A stretch of DNA of 64,000 nucleotides from JAVBLV01 sp031553195 (lineage in GTDB: Bacteria; Bacteroidota; Bacteroidia; Bacteroidales; P3): assembly GCA_031553195.1 (NCBI GenBank), contig JAVBLV010000001.1, positions 62,001 through 126,000 on the forward strand, read 5' to 3'. Each line of letters opens with the position of its first letter. The first letter of the stretch is position 1. Positions 34,710-44,770 of this stretch are shown here, in pieces. The position numbers were made by a program, and so were the translations under genes. Below the pieces are notes generated by a model that was given only the letters and a program-made list of their open reading frames with translations, ran no database searches and was not told the DNA's origin.

Positions 34710-36110
34710 TTAGCTATTTAAATAATTTATTATCTCCCAATTATCCATCATTTCGGGACAGTATTTTTGAATGTTTTGAAGCGTTCTTTCCTTTTCGATT
34801 GCAATCGATTTGCTTAATGTCAAACAACACAAATAGATATCGCCTTTTAAAAAACAATAAATGGCTGTTAAACTTATCAAATCCGGCGAGTCAGGAACTT
34901 CTGTTTTCCCTTTTTCCAATATTTCTAACGCTTCTCCGTACAATTCCTGAATTCCATATAATTGAGCGTATTTAAACCACGCTTCTTCACAAGCGGGATA
35001 CAAATCCGTCAATTTCTTAAAATTCAAATGCGCTTCGGCCCACAAATGTTCTTGCGTTTGTATATCTGCAATGGTTAATAAAACTTCTATGCTTTCTGGA
35101 CTCAGTTCCATTGCTTTTTTTAAATATGGGAAAGCAGAACCCAGATCGTCCATTTCATAAAAGCAAATTCCTACCCCTAGCCATGCTTCGGCAATATATG
35201 GGTCTAAATCAATGGCTTTTTTATAGTAAGCAGAAGCTGTTTCCCAATTTTCCAACTTTTCGAAGCATTCTGCAATAGATAGATAGAACCAAGATTTTTC
35301 ACAATGGAAAGGTAAGCCTTCTTTTAAAACCTTAATAGCATCATGATATTTTTCCAACAAAATAAAACAATTCGCTTTTGCCGCATAGGCAGGTATATAT
35401 TCATCATCTATAGCCAACACATAATCGAACGCATCTATAGCTTTTTCGAACAGAGAGGTATTTTGATAACATGTTCCTAAACCGTACCATGCTATTTTTG
35501 AATAAGGATTCCTTTTTATGTACCCCGATAAAAACTCCAGACTCTCCTCTTCCCGTTCCCCCATTTCGATATTCATCAACAATTCATAAAATGTATTCTC
35601 ATTTCCAGGGTTATACGATAAAGCCTTTTTGCAATATTCAATGGCTTTATCATATTTGCCTAAATTATGATACTCAAAAGCAATATTGGTGTATATCTCG
35701 TCTAAATCTTCTCCTTGTTTGGTTGCCTTATTATATTCTTCAATTGCCTTTTCGTAACGTTGTAATTGACTGTATATGGCTCCCTTGGCAAAGTGAATTT
35801 CAATATTTCCGGGTTCTATGTGTTCAATGCTGTTTAATATTTTCAGCGCTTCTTCCGATTTTTCGGAAATGGCAAGTAATTGAGCTTGCCTAAGCAATAC
35901 AGGTATAGATTGGGGGAATAGATTAACGGCATGCTCAATAGCCTTCTTCATTGAATCTAATTGTTCATTTTCAAAATAATAGTCGATAATACATTCAAAT
36001 TCGTCAATATCGAAATATGAATGTTGTTTTTTCGACAACATTTCTTCAAATCGAAAAATCAAGTCTTTGAAAGCGGCGCTATAACCGTCTTCGTATTTCT
36101 TATTACTCAT
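34710..36110 (-). CDS. Tetratricopeptide-repeat protein
   Basis: The 466-residue cytoplasmic protein is made of TPR repeats from about residue 65 onwards; examples are IEPGNIEIHFAKGAIYSQLQ, DLDEIYTNIAFEYHNLGKYD, YSKIAWYGLGTCYQNTSLFE and DPYIAEAWLGVGICFYEMDD. Ten or more repeats are visible. There is no signal peptide, membrane helix or enzymatic domain, so it is a protein-interaction scaffold. It is the first gene of the operon with dedA, aroE and the M50-like gene, as is usual in Bacteroidales. Confidence 0.9.
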   Translation of the reverse strand: MSNKKYEDGYSAAFKDLIFRFEEMLSKKQHSYFDIDEFECIIDYYFENEQLDSMKKAIEHAVNLFPQSIPVLLRQAQLLAISEKSEEALKILNSIEHIEPGNIEIHFAKGAIYSQLQRYEKAIEEYNKATKQGEDLDEIYTNIAFEYHNLGKYDKAIEYCKKALSYNPGNENTFYELLMNIEMGEREEESLEFLSGYIKRNPYSKIAWYGLGTCYQNTSLFEKAIDAFDYVLAIDDEYIPAYAAKANCFILLEKYHDAIKVLKEGLPFHCEKSWFYLSIAECFEKLENWETASAYYKKAIDLDPYIAEAWLGVGICFYEMDDLGSAFPYLKKAMELSPESIEVLLTIADIQTQEHLWAEAHLNFKKLTDLYPACEEAWFKYAQLYGIQELYGEALEILEKGKTEVPDSPDLISLTAIYCFLKGDIYLCCLTLSKSIAIEKERTLQNIQKYCPEMMDNWEIINYLNS

Positions 36111-36134
36111 TCAACAAGGCATAAATCAAGTTTA

Positions 36135-36142
36135 CAAAGATA
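36135..36142 (-). promoter_or_regulatory. -7 promoter element of the TPR-dedA-aroE-M50 operon
   Basis: The minus strand reads TATCTTTG 25 bp before the TPR start, a TAnnTTTG match. Confidence 0.6.
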
Positions 36143-36352
36143 CGAAACAAAACACAATAAATAAGAGAAAATACAATCTGAGATTCTCTGGTTTTATTCG
36201 TGTATATAACGGCATTATTTATTAAAATCGCACATTTCCAACTTTGCAAAACGAATGCATCCTATATTTTAATACAAAATGGCTTCATCCTATTTTTACG
36301 AAGCATCGTTATTTTCAAATTGGTCATTCCCGAATCAATGGTAAATCGACTT

Positions 36353-36519
36353 TAAGTAACTGTTTAAAAATTTTTCCATGAAGTATTTTGGATCTAAAAA
36401 CGCTCTTTTCTGTTGGAAATTTTACCAAATAAGCGCTGCTATTCTTGAAAAATCCCGCCTGCAAAATAGTTGTTTTTATCTCTCAAAATCTTTTCCATAA
36501 AAATTTAGACAACCTCTAA
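36353..36519 (+). mobile_element. MITE copy D (161 bp, TAA duplication)
   Basis: The element is 36356-36516, flanked by TAA at 36353-36355 and 36517-36519. The ends GTAACTGTTTAAA and TTTAGACAACCTC are inverted repeats with a few mismatches. It lies in the 675-bp divergent gap between the TPR operon and pckA; nothing else was recognised there apart from the two promoters. Confidence 0.9.
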
Positions 36520-36720
36520 GAATTGAAATAATAAAATTAACAAACAATATGTTTGTAAGCGTCATTCATTAAAAACCCTCGTATAAAAAATTCATATTCT
36601 TTCGCTCTTCTTACTTTATTCGAATACTTTATATGTGTGCAATCATATATGTAATCATCTGATATAAGAAGAATTAAATATTTATCTCATAGACATATAC
36701 GTTCGATTGGGTTTTTTTAT

Positions 36721-36728
36721 TACCTTTG
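36721..36728 (+). promoter_or_regulatory. -7 promoter element of pckA
   Basis: TACCTTTG fits TAnnTTTG and lies 57 bp before the ATG. The -33 region (GATTGG near 36705) is weak. Confidence 0.6.
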
Positions 36729-36785
36729 CATAAACCACTAAAACAAAATTAATAGAAACCACAAAAACTCCTATTCTATAAAATC

Positions 36786-38399
36786 ATGAAACAGGCATTT
36801 GAATTAAAGAAAAACAATTTTTTAAAGGAATTGAATATCTATCCTGCAATTGTTCACTGGAACTTGCAGCCTGCGGGATTAGTAGAGAAAGCCATTCTTT
36901 CGGGAGAAGGCAAACTGGTTGATACGGGAGCTTTAGCCATTGATACCGGAGAGTTTACCGGTCGTTCCCCTAAAGATCGATTTATTGTTTACGATGCAAT
37001 AACAAAAGATACCGTTTGGTGGGGAGACGTAAACATTAAATTTTCACAAGAAAACTTTGAGCAGTTGTATGCCTCCATATTGGCATACTTGAATGAAAAA
37101 GAAATTTATGTGCGCGATTCTTTTGCTTGTGCAGATCCTGCTTACAGAACCAACATTCGCGTTGTTAGCGAATATGCATTTCAGAATTTGTTTGCGTCAA
37201 ACCTTTTTTTACGTCCTACCCAGGAGGAGTTAGCAACATTTGAACCCGATTGGGTGGTAATTGCCGCTCCCGGATTCAAAGCAGATCCTAAAGTAGACGG
37301 AACCCGTCAGCATAATTTTTCTATTATTAACTTTACAAAAAAGACAATAATAATAGGGGGCACCGCTTATACAGGAGAAATTAAGAAAGGGATATTCAGC
37401 GTGCTTAATTTCATCTTGCCTCATCAAAAAAACGTGCTTTCCATGCATTGTTCCGCCAATGTGGGCAAAGAGGGCGATACCGCCATATTTTTCGGATTAT
37501 CGGGAACAGGGAAGACAACTCTTTCCGCCGATCCGGAAAGGGCTCTTATCGGAGACGACGAACATGGATGGTATGACAATACTATTTTTAATTTCGAAGG
37601 GGGCTGTTATGCAAAATGCGTCGACTTAACAGCAGAAAAAGAACCCCAAATTTTTAACGCTATTAAATTCGGGTCGCTGTTGGAAAACGTAAGATGCTAT
37701 CCGGATACGAATACAGTTGATTTTTCGAATATAGAGGTAACGGAAAACACCCGAGCTTCATATCCTATATATCATATTTCTAACGCAATACCTTCATCCA
37801 TTGGAAGAAACTGCAAAAATATATTTTTCCTAACCGCCGACGCTTTCGGCGTATTGCCGCCGATTTCGAAATTAACCAAAGGACAAGCCATGTTCCATTT
37901 TATTTCGGGCTACACGGCAAAAGTGGCAGGAACAGAAGCCGGAATTATCGAGCCTCAAACGACCTTTTCCGCTTGTTTTGGGAAAGCTTTTTTACCATTA
38001 CACCCAACGGTATATGCTGATTTATTGGGAACAAAGGTAGAGGAAAATAATGTCAATATTTGGCTGGTTAACACCGGATGGACGGGAGGCCCTTATGGCG
38101 TTGGTTCCCGGATGAAATTACCTTATACCCGGGCAATGATAACGGCGGCTATTAACGGAGATTTAAATAATGCGCCTTATGAAACAGACCATGTTTTCGG
38201 GTTACATATGCCCAAGTCTTGTCCGAATGTTCCTTCGGAGATATTGAATCCTCGTAATACATGGGCCAATAAATCAGAGTACGATCAAAAAGCAAAAGAA
38301 CTTGCACAAAAGTTTGTACAGAACTTTGATCAGTTTTCGGATATAGCGTCGGATGAAATAAAAAATGCAATGCCCAGGTATTGCATGGAGACGTCGTAA
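36786..38399 (+). CDS. pckA: Phosphoenolpyruvate carboxykinase (ATP)
   Basis: The 537-residue enzyme interconverts oxaloacetate and phosphoenolpyruvate with ATP/ADP. The P-loop is GLSGTGKTT at 237-245, the second nucleotide/metal motif GDDEHGW follows at about 256-262, and RSPKDRF (60-66) is part of substrate binding. YTRAMITAAINGDL near the end is typical. In Bacteroidota this enzyme usually fixes CO2 in the succinate-forming pathway. A hairpin follows the stop. Confidence 0.97.
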   Translation: MKQAFELKKNNFLKELNIYPAIVHWNLQPAGLVEKAILSGEGKLVDTGALAIDTGEFTGRSPKDRFIVYDAITKDTVWWGDVNIKFSQENFEQLYASILAYLNEKEIYVRDSFACADPAYRTNIRVVSEYAFQNLFASNLFLRPTQEELATFEPDWVVIAAPGFKADPKVDGTRQHNFSIINFTKKTIIIGGTAYTGEIKKGIFSVLNFILPHQKNVLSMHCSANVGKEGDTAIFFGLSGTGKTTLSADPERALIGDDEHGWYDNTIFNFEGGCYAKCVDLTAEKEPQIFNAIKFGSLLENVRCYPDTNTVDFSNIEVTENTRASYPIYHISNAIPSSIGRNCKNIFFLTADAFGVLPPISKLTKGQAMFHFISGYTAKVAGTEAGIIEPQTTFSACFGKAFLPLHPTVYADLLGTKVEENNVNIWLVNTGWTGGPYGVGSRMKLPYTRAMITAAINGDLNNAPYETDHVFGLHMPKSCPNVPSEILNPRNTWANKSEYDQKAKELAQKFVQNFDQFSDIASDEIKNAMPRYCMETS

Positions 38400-38445
38400 T
38401 TGTAAATATGGGAATGGATAATAAGTTGGATTTAATATTTAAATA

Positions 38446-38475
38446 ATCGGGATAAATGAATTCGTTTATCCCGAT
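38446..38475 (+). terminator. Hairpin after pckA
   Basis: ATCGGGATAAA (38446-38456) and TTTATCCCGAT (38465-38475) form a perfect 11-bp stem with an 8-base loop. There is no strong T-run after it, so termination may be partial. Confidence 0.6.
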
Positions 38476-38499
38476 TCATCATTTAACAAGTTGCTTAAG

Positions 38500-39270
38500 A
38501 TGCCAAAAGAACAAACATCTCCGTTTTTGCCAAAAATTTCCATAATCACAGTAGTTTACAATGCTGCAAAAGAGTTGAAAAAAACAATAGAGAGCGTTGC
38601 CGAACAAACCTATGAAAATATAGAATGTATTGTGATCGATGGGGCTTCTACAGATGGAACTCTAGACGTGATAAAAGCAAATGCAGATTTGATTACGAAA
38701 TGGATAAGCGAACCTGATAAAGGTTTGTATTATGCTATGAATAAAGGAATTTCAATGGCTGAGGGAGAATTTGTTTGGTTTTTGAATGCAGGCGACCTCA
38801 TTGCAAGTAGCTATACCACAGAAGAAATATTAATGTCTCATCCTACTTTAGCCGATATCTATTATGGGGAAACAATTATTGCCGACGAAAACAATAATCA
38901 TTTGGGAAGACGAAGGCTAAAAGCCCCTAAAGTATTAACGTCAAAAAGTTTTCATTGGGGAATGCTGGTATGCCATCAGTCGATTCTAATACGGAGAAGC
39001 ATTGTGGGTAATTATGATACTCAATACCGTATATCTGCCGATTTCGATTGGGTTCTAAGCGCGTTAGAAAAGGCGAACACTATTGTCAATACAAATGTTG
39101 TTATTTCAGTATTTGTTATAGGGGGTATTTCCGGAAAGAATTTTTTCAGAACCAACTGGGAACGTTATAAAATCATGGCAGCTCATTATGGTTTTTTTCA
39201 GAGTATTCTTTATAATTTTCTAATGTCTTTCCGGTTGATTTACACGTACTTAAAATTAGGCAGATTATAA
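38500..39270 (+). CDS. Family 2 glycosyltransferase
   Basis: The protein of about 256 residues has the GT-A core ISIITVVYNAAKELKKTIES, CIVIDGASTDGT and a downstream ISADFDWVL that likely helps bind the acceptor. WISEPDKGLYYAMNKGI is a hallmark of the WcaA-like subgroup active in exopolysaccharide or O-antigen synthesis. No membrane helix is clear except a hydrophobic C-terminal region. I chose the ATG at 38500; a TTG at 38491 would add three residues. The pckA hairpin lies just upstream. Confidence 0.9.
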   Translation: MPKEQTSPFLPKISIITVVYNAAKELKKTIESVAEQTYENIECIVIDGASTDGTLDVIKANADLITKWISEPDKGLYYAMNKGISMAEGEFVWFLNAGDLIASSYTTEEILMSHPTLADIYYGETIIADENNNHLGRRRLKAPKVLTSKSFHWGMLVCHQSILIRRSIVGNYDTQYRISADFDWVLSALEKANTIVNTNVVISVFVIGGISGKNFFRTNWERYKIMAAHYGFFQSILYNFLMSFRLIYTYLKLGRL

Positions 39271-39451
39271 AGTTCCTTTTATAGGTATTTCCCCGAATTT
39301 AATTATCTTTTTAATATGTTTCATGTAATTGCTATAACTTAAATTACTATCAATCTATAACTAAAAGGATGCTCCGTATTTGATTATGGAATATTTTCAC
39401 GAAGAAATTTTAAATGCAATACTTTTCATACATTAGCGTTACTTTTTAATT

Positions 39452-40345
39452 ATGATAAAAAAAATATTTATTGTCTTTTTGTTTTCTTTGTGCGGAGTAA
39501 TGTATATAGCATGCGATAATTTCGAAGGAGATCAGACCGTTCCGGCCTTCTTGCAAATAGACAGCATCGCCGTCGAGCCGAATTCTAGGATCACGATTCC
39601 GCTTCACCAACAAAATTCAGGATTTTTGACGCATGGCATCACAAGCGTAAGGATTGCCATTGACGGGAAGAATCTGGGAGTTTTTGATTTGCCGTGCTCC
39701 GTGCCCGTTCTACATGAAGGGAAACATGACCTAACCATTAATGCAGTAATTAAACAAAATGGGATGGCGGCAACCCGTATTTACTATCCATTTTATGATG
39801 CATTGAGTCTAAAAGAGATTGAATTTAAATCCGGCGAGAAAACAACCTTGAATAATCCGTTATATGTGGGATATGCTTCATTTACAAACTTTAAATGGAT
39901 GGAAAACTTTGAAAGTCCGTCATACGGATTTGATTCTATAACAACCGTTTGTAAAGATCCTAATATTGTTAAATGGGGATCCGGTTGCGGAATGATTACT
40001 TTCAACGCCGAGTCGGAGAGCGTTCAAACAAAAACCAAGGATACGATTCCTATAACACAAACCAATGGGCAAGCTCTTTATCTGGAGATGGATTTTTCGA
40101 CTAACACTTATTTTTCAGTCGGCATGGAAGGTTATTCTTCTTCGCTGAATCAAAAAATAAATATGTCGGCGGTAACCCTTAAACCCACGGATGGAACCTG
40201 GAAAAAAATATATATTTTATTAGGTAAAATCTGGCCCCAGATGGGAAATCCATCAGATATTCAATTGGTTTTCAATATTCCTGCAGAATACAACGTGCAA
40301 GGGGCAAAGGTGTACTTCGACAATATTAAAATAGTAAGCTATTAG
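39452..40345 (+). CDS. Lipoprotein of unknown function
   Basis: The 297-residue protein has a lipoprotein signal peptide with lipobox MYIAC (lipidated Cys21) followed by Asp, then a domain rich in beta strands: SRITIPLHQQN, VRIAIDGKNLGVFDLP, HDLTINAVI. The second half (LYLEMDFSTNTYFSVGMEGY, AKVYFDNIKI) looks like a carbohydrate-binding jelly-roll. It stands 6 bp before the sugar transferase gene, so a place in envelope polysaccharide assembly is likely. I do not recognise a named family. Confidence 0.72.
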   Translation: MIKKIFIVFLFSLCGVMYIACDNFEGDQTVPAFLQIDSIAVEPNSRITIPLHQQNSGFLTHGITSVRIAIDGKNLGVFDLPCSVPVLHEGKHDLTINAVIKQNGMAATRIYYPFYDALSLKEIEFKSGEKTTLNNPLYVGYASFTNFKWMENFESPSYGFDSITTVCKDPNIVKWGSGCGMITFNAESESVQTKTKDTIPITQTNGQALYLEMDFSTNTYFSVGMEGYSSSLNQKINMSAVTLKPTDGTWKKIYILLGKIWPQMGNPSDIQLVFNIPAEYNVQGAKVYFDNIKIVSY

Positions 40346-40350
40346 TATTC

Positions 40351-41766
40351 ATGAATAAACGCCTGCAAACAATTAAATATATTGTCTGTGATATCATTGC
40401 CGCCGTCATTGCATGGATAGGCTTATTCATATTTAGGAAAATTGCAATCGAAAATTTTTTATTGAGCGAGACTTGTATTTTTCTAAATGATCCGAATTTT
40501 TATCTTGGGTTAGTTGTTGTTCCCTTTTTTTGGATTATTTTGTACACGCTGCAAGGAGCATACCGCAATGTTTATCGGAAGTCCCGTCTTCAGGAACTTG
40601 GGCAAACATTTTTTAGTAGTTTAATCGGCATTATATTCCTCTTTTTTGTACTTCTTCTGGATGATAAAGTCAATAGTGGAAAAGACTATTACTATTCAAT
40701 TTCCTCGCTTTTTATATTACAATTTACGTTTACGTATTTTTTCAGGCTTATCTTGACTAGCAAGACGGTAAGACGTATTCATCATGAAAAAATAGGATTC
40801 AATACGCTCTTGGTCGGTAGCAAGGATAAAGCTTTAAGTATATATTACGATATTAAAAATCAAGAATTTTCTTCGGGAATTAAATTTATTGGTTACGTTA
40901 CGGTAAATGGCAACATTCATCCTGAGATTGCCGGATTATTACCAAATAAAGGGCATTTCACAGAACTGAAAAAAATTATTGAAAAAGAAAAAGTAGAAGA
41001 AGTAGTTATTGCCGTAGAAAATTATGAGCATGATAAAATATATCAAATACTTACATTGTTAGAAGGGATGAATATCGTTATTAAAATTACGCCAGGCACA
41101 AAAGATATTTTATTAGGATCGGTAAAAATGACGTCTATTTTCGATACTCCTCTTATACTTGTAAATCAGGCATTGCTACAACCTTGGGAGAAAGCGCTTA
41201 AACGGGCAATGGATATCGTTCTATCCATTATTGCATTGATCATTCTGTCGCCTGTATTTGCTATTATTGCTATAGGCGTAAAACTATCTTCAAAAGGTCC
41301 TGTTTTTTATCAACAAGAACGTATCGGATATAAAGGGAAACCCTTTCAAATGTATAAGTTTCGTTCCATGTATACAGATGCGGAAAAAGGGACTCCCCTG
41401 CTTTCCAGCGAAACAGATCCTAGAATTACCCATTTCGGACGTTTTTTACGAAAAGTTCGTTTAGATGAAATCCCCCAATTTTATAGCGTTTTAAAAGGAA
41501 CGATGTCGTTGGTCGGACCGCGTCCGGAACGGCAGTATTTTATCGACCAAATTGTGCAAAGGGCGCCAGAATATAAAGTTCTTCATTCCATAAAACCGGG
41601 AATTACTTCATGGGGACAAGTAAAGTACGGATACGCCGAGAATGTTGATGAAATGATAGAACGTCTTAAATACGATCTTCTTTATATAGAAAATATGTCG
41701 ATAGCCACCGATATAAAGATTCTGCTTCACACAGCCATTATTATTCTGCAAGGACGCGGGAAATAG
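40351..41766 (+). CDS. Polyprenyl-phosphate sugar-1-phosphate transferase (WcaJ/WbaP type)
   Basis: The 471-residue protein has four N-terminal membrane helices, a Rossmann-like middle domain (LLVGSKDKALSIYYDI), a fifth hydrophobic segment (IVLSIIALIILSPVFAIIAIGV) and the catalytic domain: GPVFYQQERIGYKGKPFQMYKFRSM, LRKVRLDEIPQF and LVGPRPER. It moves a sugar phosphate onto undecaprenyl phosphate, the first step of a capsule or O-antigen unit. It follows the lipoprotein by 5 bp. Confidence 0.94.
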   Translation: MNKRLQTIKYIVCDIIAAVIAWIGLFIFRKIAIENFLLSETCIFLNDPNFYLGLVVVPFFWIILYTLQGAYRNVYRKSRLQELGQTFFSSLIGIIFLFFVLLLDDKVNSGKDYYYSISSLFILQFTFTYFFRLILTSKTVRRIHHEKIGFNTLLVGSKDKALSIYYDIKNQEFSSGIKFIGYVTVNGNIHPEIAGLLPNKGHFTELKKIIEKEKVEEVVIAVENYEHDKIYQILTLLEGMNIVIKITPGTKDILLGSVKMTSIFDTPLILVNQALLQPWEKALKRAMDIVLSIIALIILSPVFAIIAIGVKLSSKGPVFYQQERIGYKGKPFQMYKFRSMYTDAEKGTPLLSSETDPRITHFGRFLRKVRLDEIPQFYSVLKGTMSLVGPRPERQYFIDQIVQRAPEYKVLHSIKPGITSWGQVKYGYAENVDEMIERLKYDLLYIENMSIATDIKILLHTAIIILQGRGK

Positions 41767-41833
41767 GAAATTATGTAATCGATTCGACATTTATGTTTTT
41801 TAATTTTCCCATAATTTTTTCAATTTTATTGTC

Positions 41834-42814
41834 TTGTTAAAATCTCTAACGTATAACATTTTTAATTTCTTGCATCGCTCTTTTATTTTAGCGTTGAAAA
41901 GCGCCTTTAAAACTTCGCTGGTACTTTTCAAGATAATGATTCCTGTAAGTATCATAATAAAAATACTGCAAGAAACCGGCTGGATTGTCTATATCGGAAA
42001 ATTGTTTGCGCCTTTGATGCGCTTAACAGGCTTGCCCGGCGAAATGGGTTTAGTGTTCGGGACGGCAATTTTATCAAATATATTCGGGGGACTTATCGCA
42101 TTTTCTTCTATCGCTCGGAATATTCCTCTAACTATTGCCCAAACAACTGTTTTGGCGACGATGATATTGGTTGCCCATAATTTTTTAATGGAAATAACGG
42201 TCGCTTATAAAGCAGGGGCAAGAATACTTCCTATGATTCTTATCCGTTTGGGGACCGCTTTTTTGATAGGAATACTGTTAAACTTTTTTTATTCGTTTAC
42301 GCACAGCCTGGAAATGCCAATGCAAATGCCGGCTTTTGTGCCTCGGGCTTCGGAACAATCCTTAATTGACTGGGCTTTGGGAGAACTTCAAAAATATGCA
42401 GGAGTTGTTATCATAATTTTTGCTTTGATATTCTCATTGGAGATTCTTAAACGTATTGGTTTCATTAATTTACTGACGAGGTTATTAACTCCTATTGTGA
42501 ATGTTCTGGGAATTAACGCGAATGTGGTTCCTGTTACTATAATCGGTATGACATTGGGTTTAGCTTACGGAGGGGCCATTATCATCAATGAATCTCGAAA
42601 CGGACAGATTTCCAAGAAAGATATTTTCTACTCATTATTCTTGATGGGAATTCTACATAGCATTATAGAAGATACTTTTCTTATGCTTTCTATAGGAGCC
42701 CACTATAGTGGAATTTTAGTTTTCAGAGCGCTTCTGGCATTTTCTTTAACGTTTCTTATTGTCCGCCTGACTCGTAATTGGGATGATAGGAAAATGAAAT
42801 ATCTCATACGGTAA
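41834..42814 (+). CDS. Nucleoside-recognition (GATE) domain membrane protein
   Basis: The 326-residue membrane protein contains two copies of the Gate domain (around residues 35-140 and 190-300), with ETGWIVYIGKLFAPLMRLTG and RIGFINLLTRLLTPIVNVLG as equivalent stretches. The same family includes SpmA/SpmB and YjiH-like proteins; their substrates are uncertain. The first codon is TTG at 41834, since no earlier ATG exists in frame, so the start is not certain. It stands on its own, 67 bp after the sugar transferase. Confidence 0.82.
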   Translation: MLKSLTYNIFNFLHRSFILALKSAFKTSLVLFKIMIPVSIIIKILQETGWIVYIGKLFAPLMRLTGLPGEMGLVFGTAILSNIFGGLIAFSSIARNIPLTIAQTTVLATMILVAHNFLMEITVAYKAGARILPMILIRLGTAFLIGILLNFFYSFTHSLEMPMQMPAFVPRASEQSLIDWALGELQKYAGVVIIIFALIFSLEILKRIGFINLLTRLLTPIVNVLGINANVVPVTIIGMTLGLAYGGAIIINESRNGQISKKDIFYSLFLMGILHSIIEDTFLMLSIGAHYSGILVFRALLAFSLTFLIVRLTRNWDDRKMKYLIR

Positions 42815-43203
42815 TCACTGAAATTAAATTTGTTATCAAAGGAAAGATACAGGATCTCTTTTGAAATAAGGTTTGCATTAACAATAAGAGCTTCATTATT
42901 CCCAGTATTGTCAATTCTGGACAATACTCCCTTCCATTAAAATTGAGATATAAAAATCTGAAAGTTGCAAAATTGATCTCCTCCCCTGAAAAACAAGTAG
43001 CAATGATTAATCCTTTTATTTATCAGTACCTCAAAAAAAACCTCCTTTTTCTTAACTGGATGCTAATGATTTCATATATATTCCAATTAGTTGCATTAAA
43101 ATATTCGAATATTATTTAAGGGATATTTCTAAATACAAAATAGTATTAATTACAAAAACATAATCAGTATTTAGATTGTTGTTTATATATTTAACCGATA
43201 TTC
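42815..43203. other. Intergenic region before gadB
   Basis: The gap is AT-rich. Only the gadB promoter region near its right end could be recognised; I see no gene in the rest. Confidence 0.4.
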
Positions 43204-43211
43204 TATATTTG
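43204..43211 (+). promoter_or_regulatory. -7 promoter element of gadB
   Basis: TATATTTG fits TAnnTTTG, 57 bp before the start. A TTGTTT at about 43178-43184 could be its -33. Confidence 0.55.
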
Positions 43212-43256
43212 ATTCAACTTGATAAAATAATTATAATGGTTAAATCTTAATCTAAC

Positions 43257-43264
43257 AAGGAGGT
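43257..43264 (+). promoter_or_regulatory. Strong Shine-Dalgarno site of gadB
   Basis: AAGGAGGT is a perfect match to the 16S 3' end, four bases before the ATG at 43269. Most other genes in this window have no such site. Confidence 0.75.
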
Positions 43265-43268
43265 AACT

Positions 43269-44651
43269 ATGTCTTTACACATTATTCGCAAAGAAAAATC
43301 CGAAAGCGTATTCGATGCCTATACCCTTTCGGCGGCAACGCAAATTATTCCCAAGTATAAAATGCCTTATGCTCCCAACGACGCGTCGGAAGTGGTAAAT
43401 CTTATTCTTGACGAACTTTTGCTTGATGGGAATGCTAAACAAAACCTGGCAACTTTCTGCCAAACATATGCTGATGACGGAACTCGTAAAATTATGAATA
43501 CTTGTATCAATAAAAACATGATTGACAAAGATGAATATCCGCAAACAGCTGAAATTGAAAATCGTTGCGTACACATTTTGGCTAATCTTTGGAATTCGCC
43601 CGAAAGTAAATCTACAATCGGCTGTTCTACCACAGGTTCGAGTGAAGCTTGTATGTTAGGCGGTTTAGCTTTGAAATGGAAATGGCGCGAAAAAAGAAAA
43701 AAAGAAGGGAAATCTTACGACAAACCTAACCTGATTACCGGACCGGTACAAGTTTGTTGGCATAAATTTGCCCGGTATTTTGATGTGGAATTACGCGAAA
43801 TTCCCATGGAACACGGACGTCTGCTAATGAATAAAGAAGAAGTATTAAAACGTGTCGACGAAAATACCATTGGCGTGGCGCCTACTTTAGGCGTAACTTT
43901 CAATTTAGAATATGAAGATGTGGAAGCCGTCAGCAAGGCTTTGGACAAATATCAGGAAGAAACGGGTTTGGATATTCCTATCCATGTAGATGCAGCCAGC
44001 GGCGGATTTATTGCTCCTTTTATCCAACCAAATATAGTTTGGGATTTCAGGCTTCCGCGCGTAAAATCCATTAATGCGTCGGGGCATAAGTTTGGGCTTT
44101 CACCTCTGGGCGTAGGCTGGGTGGTTTGGCGCGAAACATCCGATTTGCCCGAAGATTTGATTTTCCGTGTAAACTATTTGGGCGGAGATATGCCGACTTT
44201 CGCCTTAAACTTCTCGCGGCCCGGCGGACAAATTATTGCCCAATATTATAATTTTCTACGCAATGGCTATGAAGGTTATCGCCGTATACAGCAAGCTTGC
44301 TTGGAACATGGAATCTATATTGCCGAAGAAGTCAGGAAAATAGGCATTTTCGATATTTTGTATGATGGGAAAAACGCTATTCCCGGCGCCGCATGGATGT
44401 TGAAAGATAATGTTGATCCGAATTTTTCTTTGTTCGACCTTTCGGACAGGATGCGTACCCGCGGTTGGCAGATTGCTTCTTATACTTTGCCGCCTAATTG
44501 CAAAGACATGGTAATTCAGCGGGTATTAATCCGCCACGGATTCAGTCGCGATATGGCGCAACTGATGATTGACGACTTGAAACGCTGTATCGAATATTTT
44601 GAAAAAAATCCGGTAAAGCAAGGTTTGAAGCAAAACGGATTTCATCATTAA
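43269..44651 (+). CDS. gadB: Glutamate decarboxylase (GadB)
   Basis: The 460-residue PLP enzyme converts glutamate to GABA and consumes a proton. The cofactor lysine is Lys274 in SGHKFG, the pyridine-ring Asp is Asp241 in HVDAASGG, and LDGNAKQNLATFCQT near the N-terminus is as in E. coli GadB. It ends KQNGFHH, resembling the pH-sensing tail of E. coli GadB, whose penultimate His closes the active site at neutral pH. gadC follows. A perfect Shine-Dalgarno site suggests high expression. Confidence 0.97.
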   Translation: MSLHIIRKEKSESVFDAYTLSAATQIIPKYKMPYAPNDASEVVNLILDELLLDGNAKQNLATFCQTYADDGTRKIMNTCINKNMIDKDEYPQTAEIENRCVHILANLWNSPESKSTIGCSTTGSSEACMLGGLALKWKWREKRKKEGKSYDKPNLITGPVQVCWHKFARYFDVELREIPMEHGRLLMNKEEVLKRVDENTIGVAPTLGVTFNLEYEDVEAVSKALDKYQEETGLDIPIHVDAASGGFIAPFIQPNIVWDFRLPRVKSINASGHKFGLSPLGVGWVVWRETSDLPEDLIFRVNYLGGDMPTFALNFSRPGGQIIAQYYNFLRNGYEGYRRIQQACLEHGIYIAEEVRKIGIFDILYDGKNAIPGAAWMLKDNVDPNFSLFDLSDRMRTRGWQIASYTLPPNCKDMVIQRVLIRHGFSRDMAQLMIDDLKRCIEYFEKNPVKQGLKQNGFHH

Positions 44652-44712
44652 TTAAACTTTACCGCAATGATTACAAAGAGTTTATGCAAAGAACGCTAAG
44701 ATTTTGATGGTA

Positions 44713-44720
44713 TACTTTTG
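44713..44720 (+). promoter_or_regulatory. Possible -7 element of gadC
   Basis: TACTTTTG lies 50 bp before the gadC start; a second, looser candidate (TAAACTTTG) overlaps just after it. gadC may thus be expressed apart from gadB. Confidence 0.4.
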
Positions 44721-44770
44721 TAAACTTTGTGCCTTTGTGGTGAATAATCAGCAACTCAATAAAAACTATT

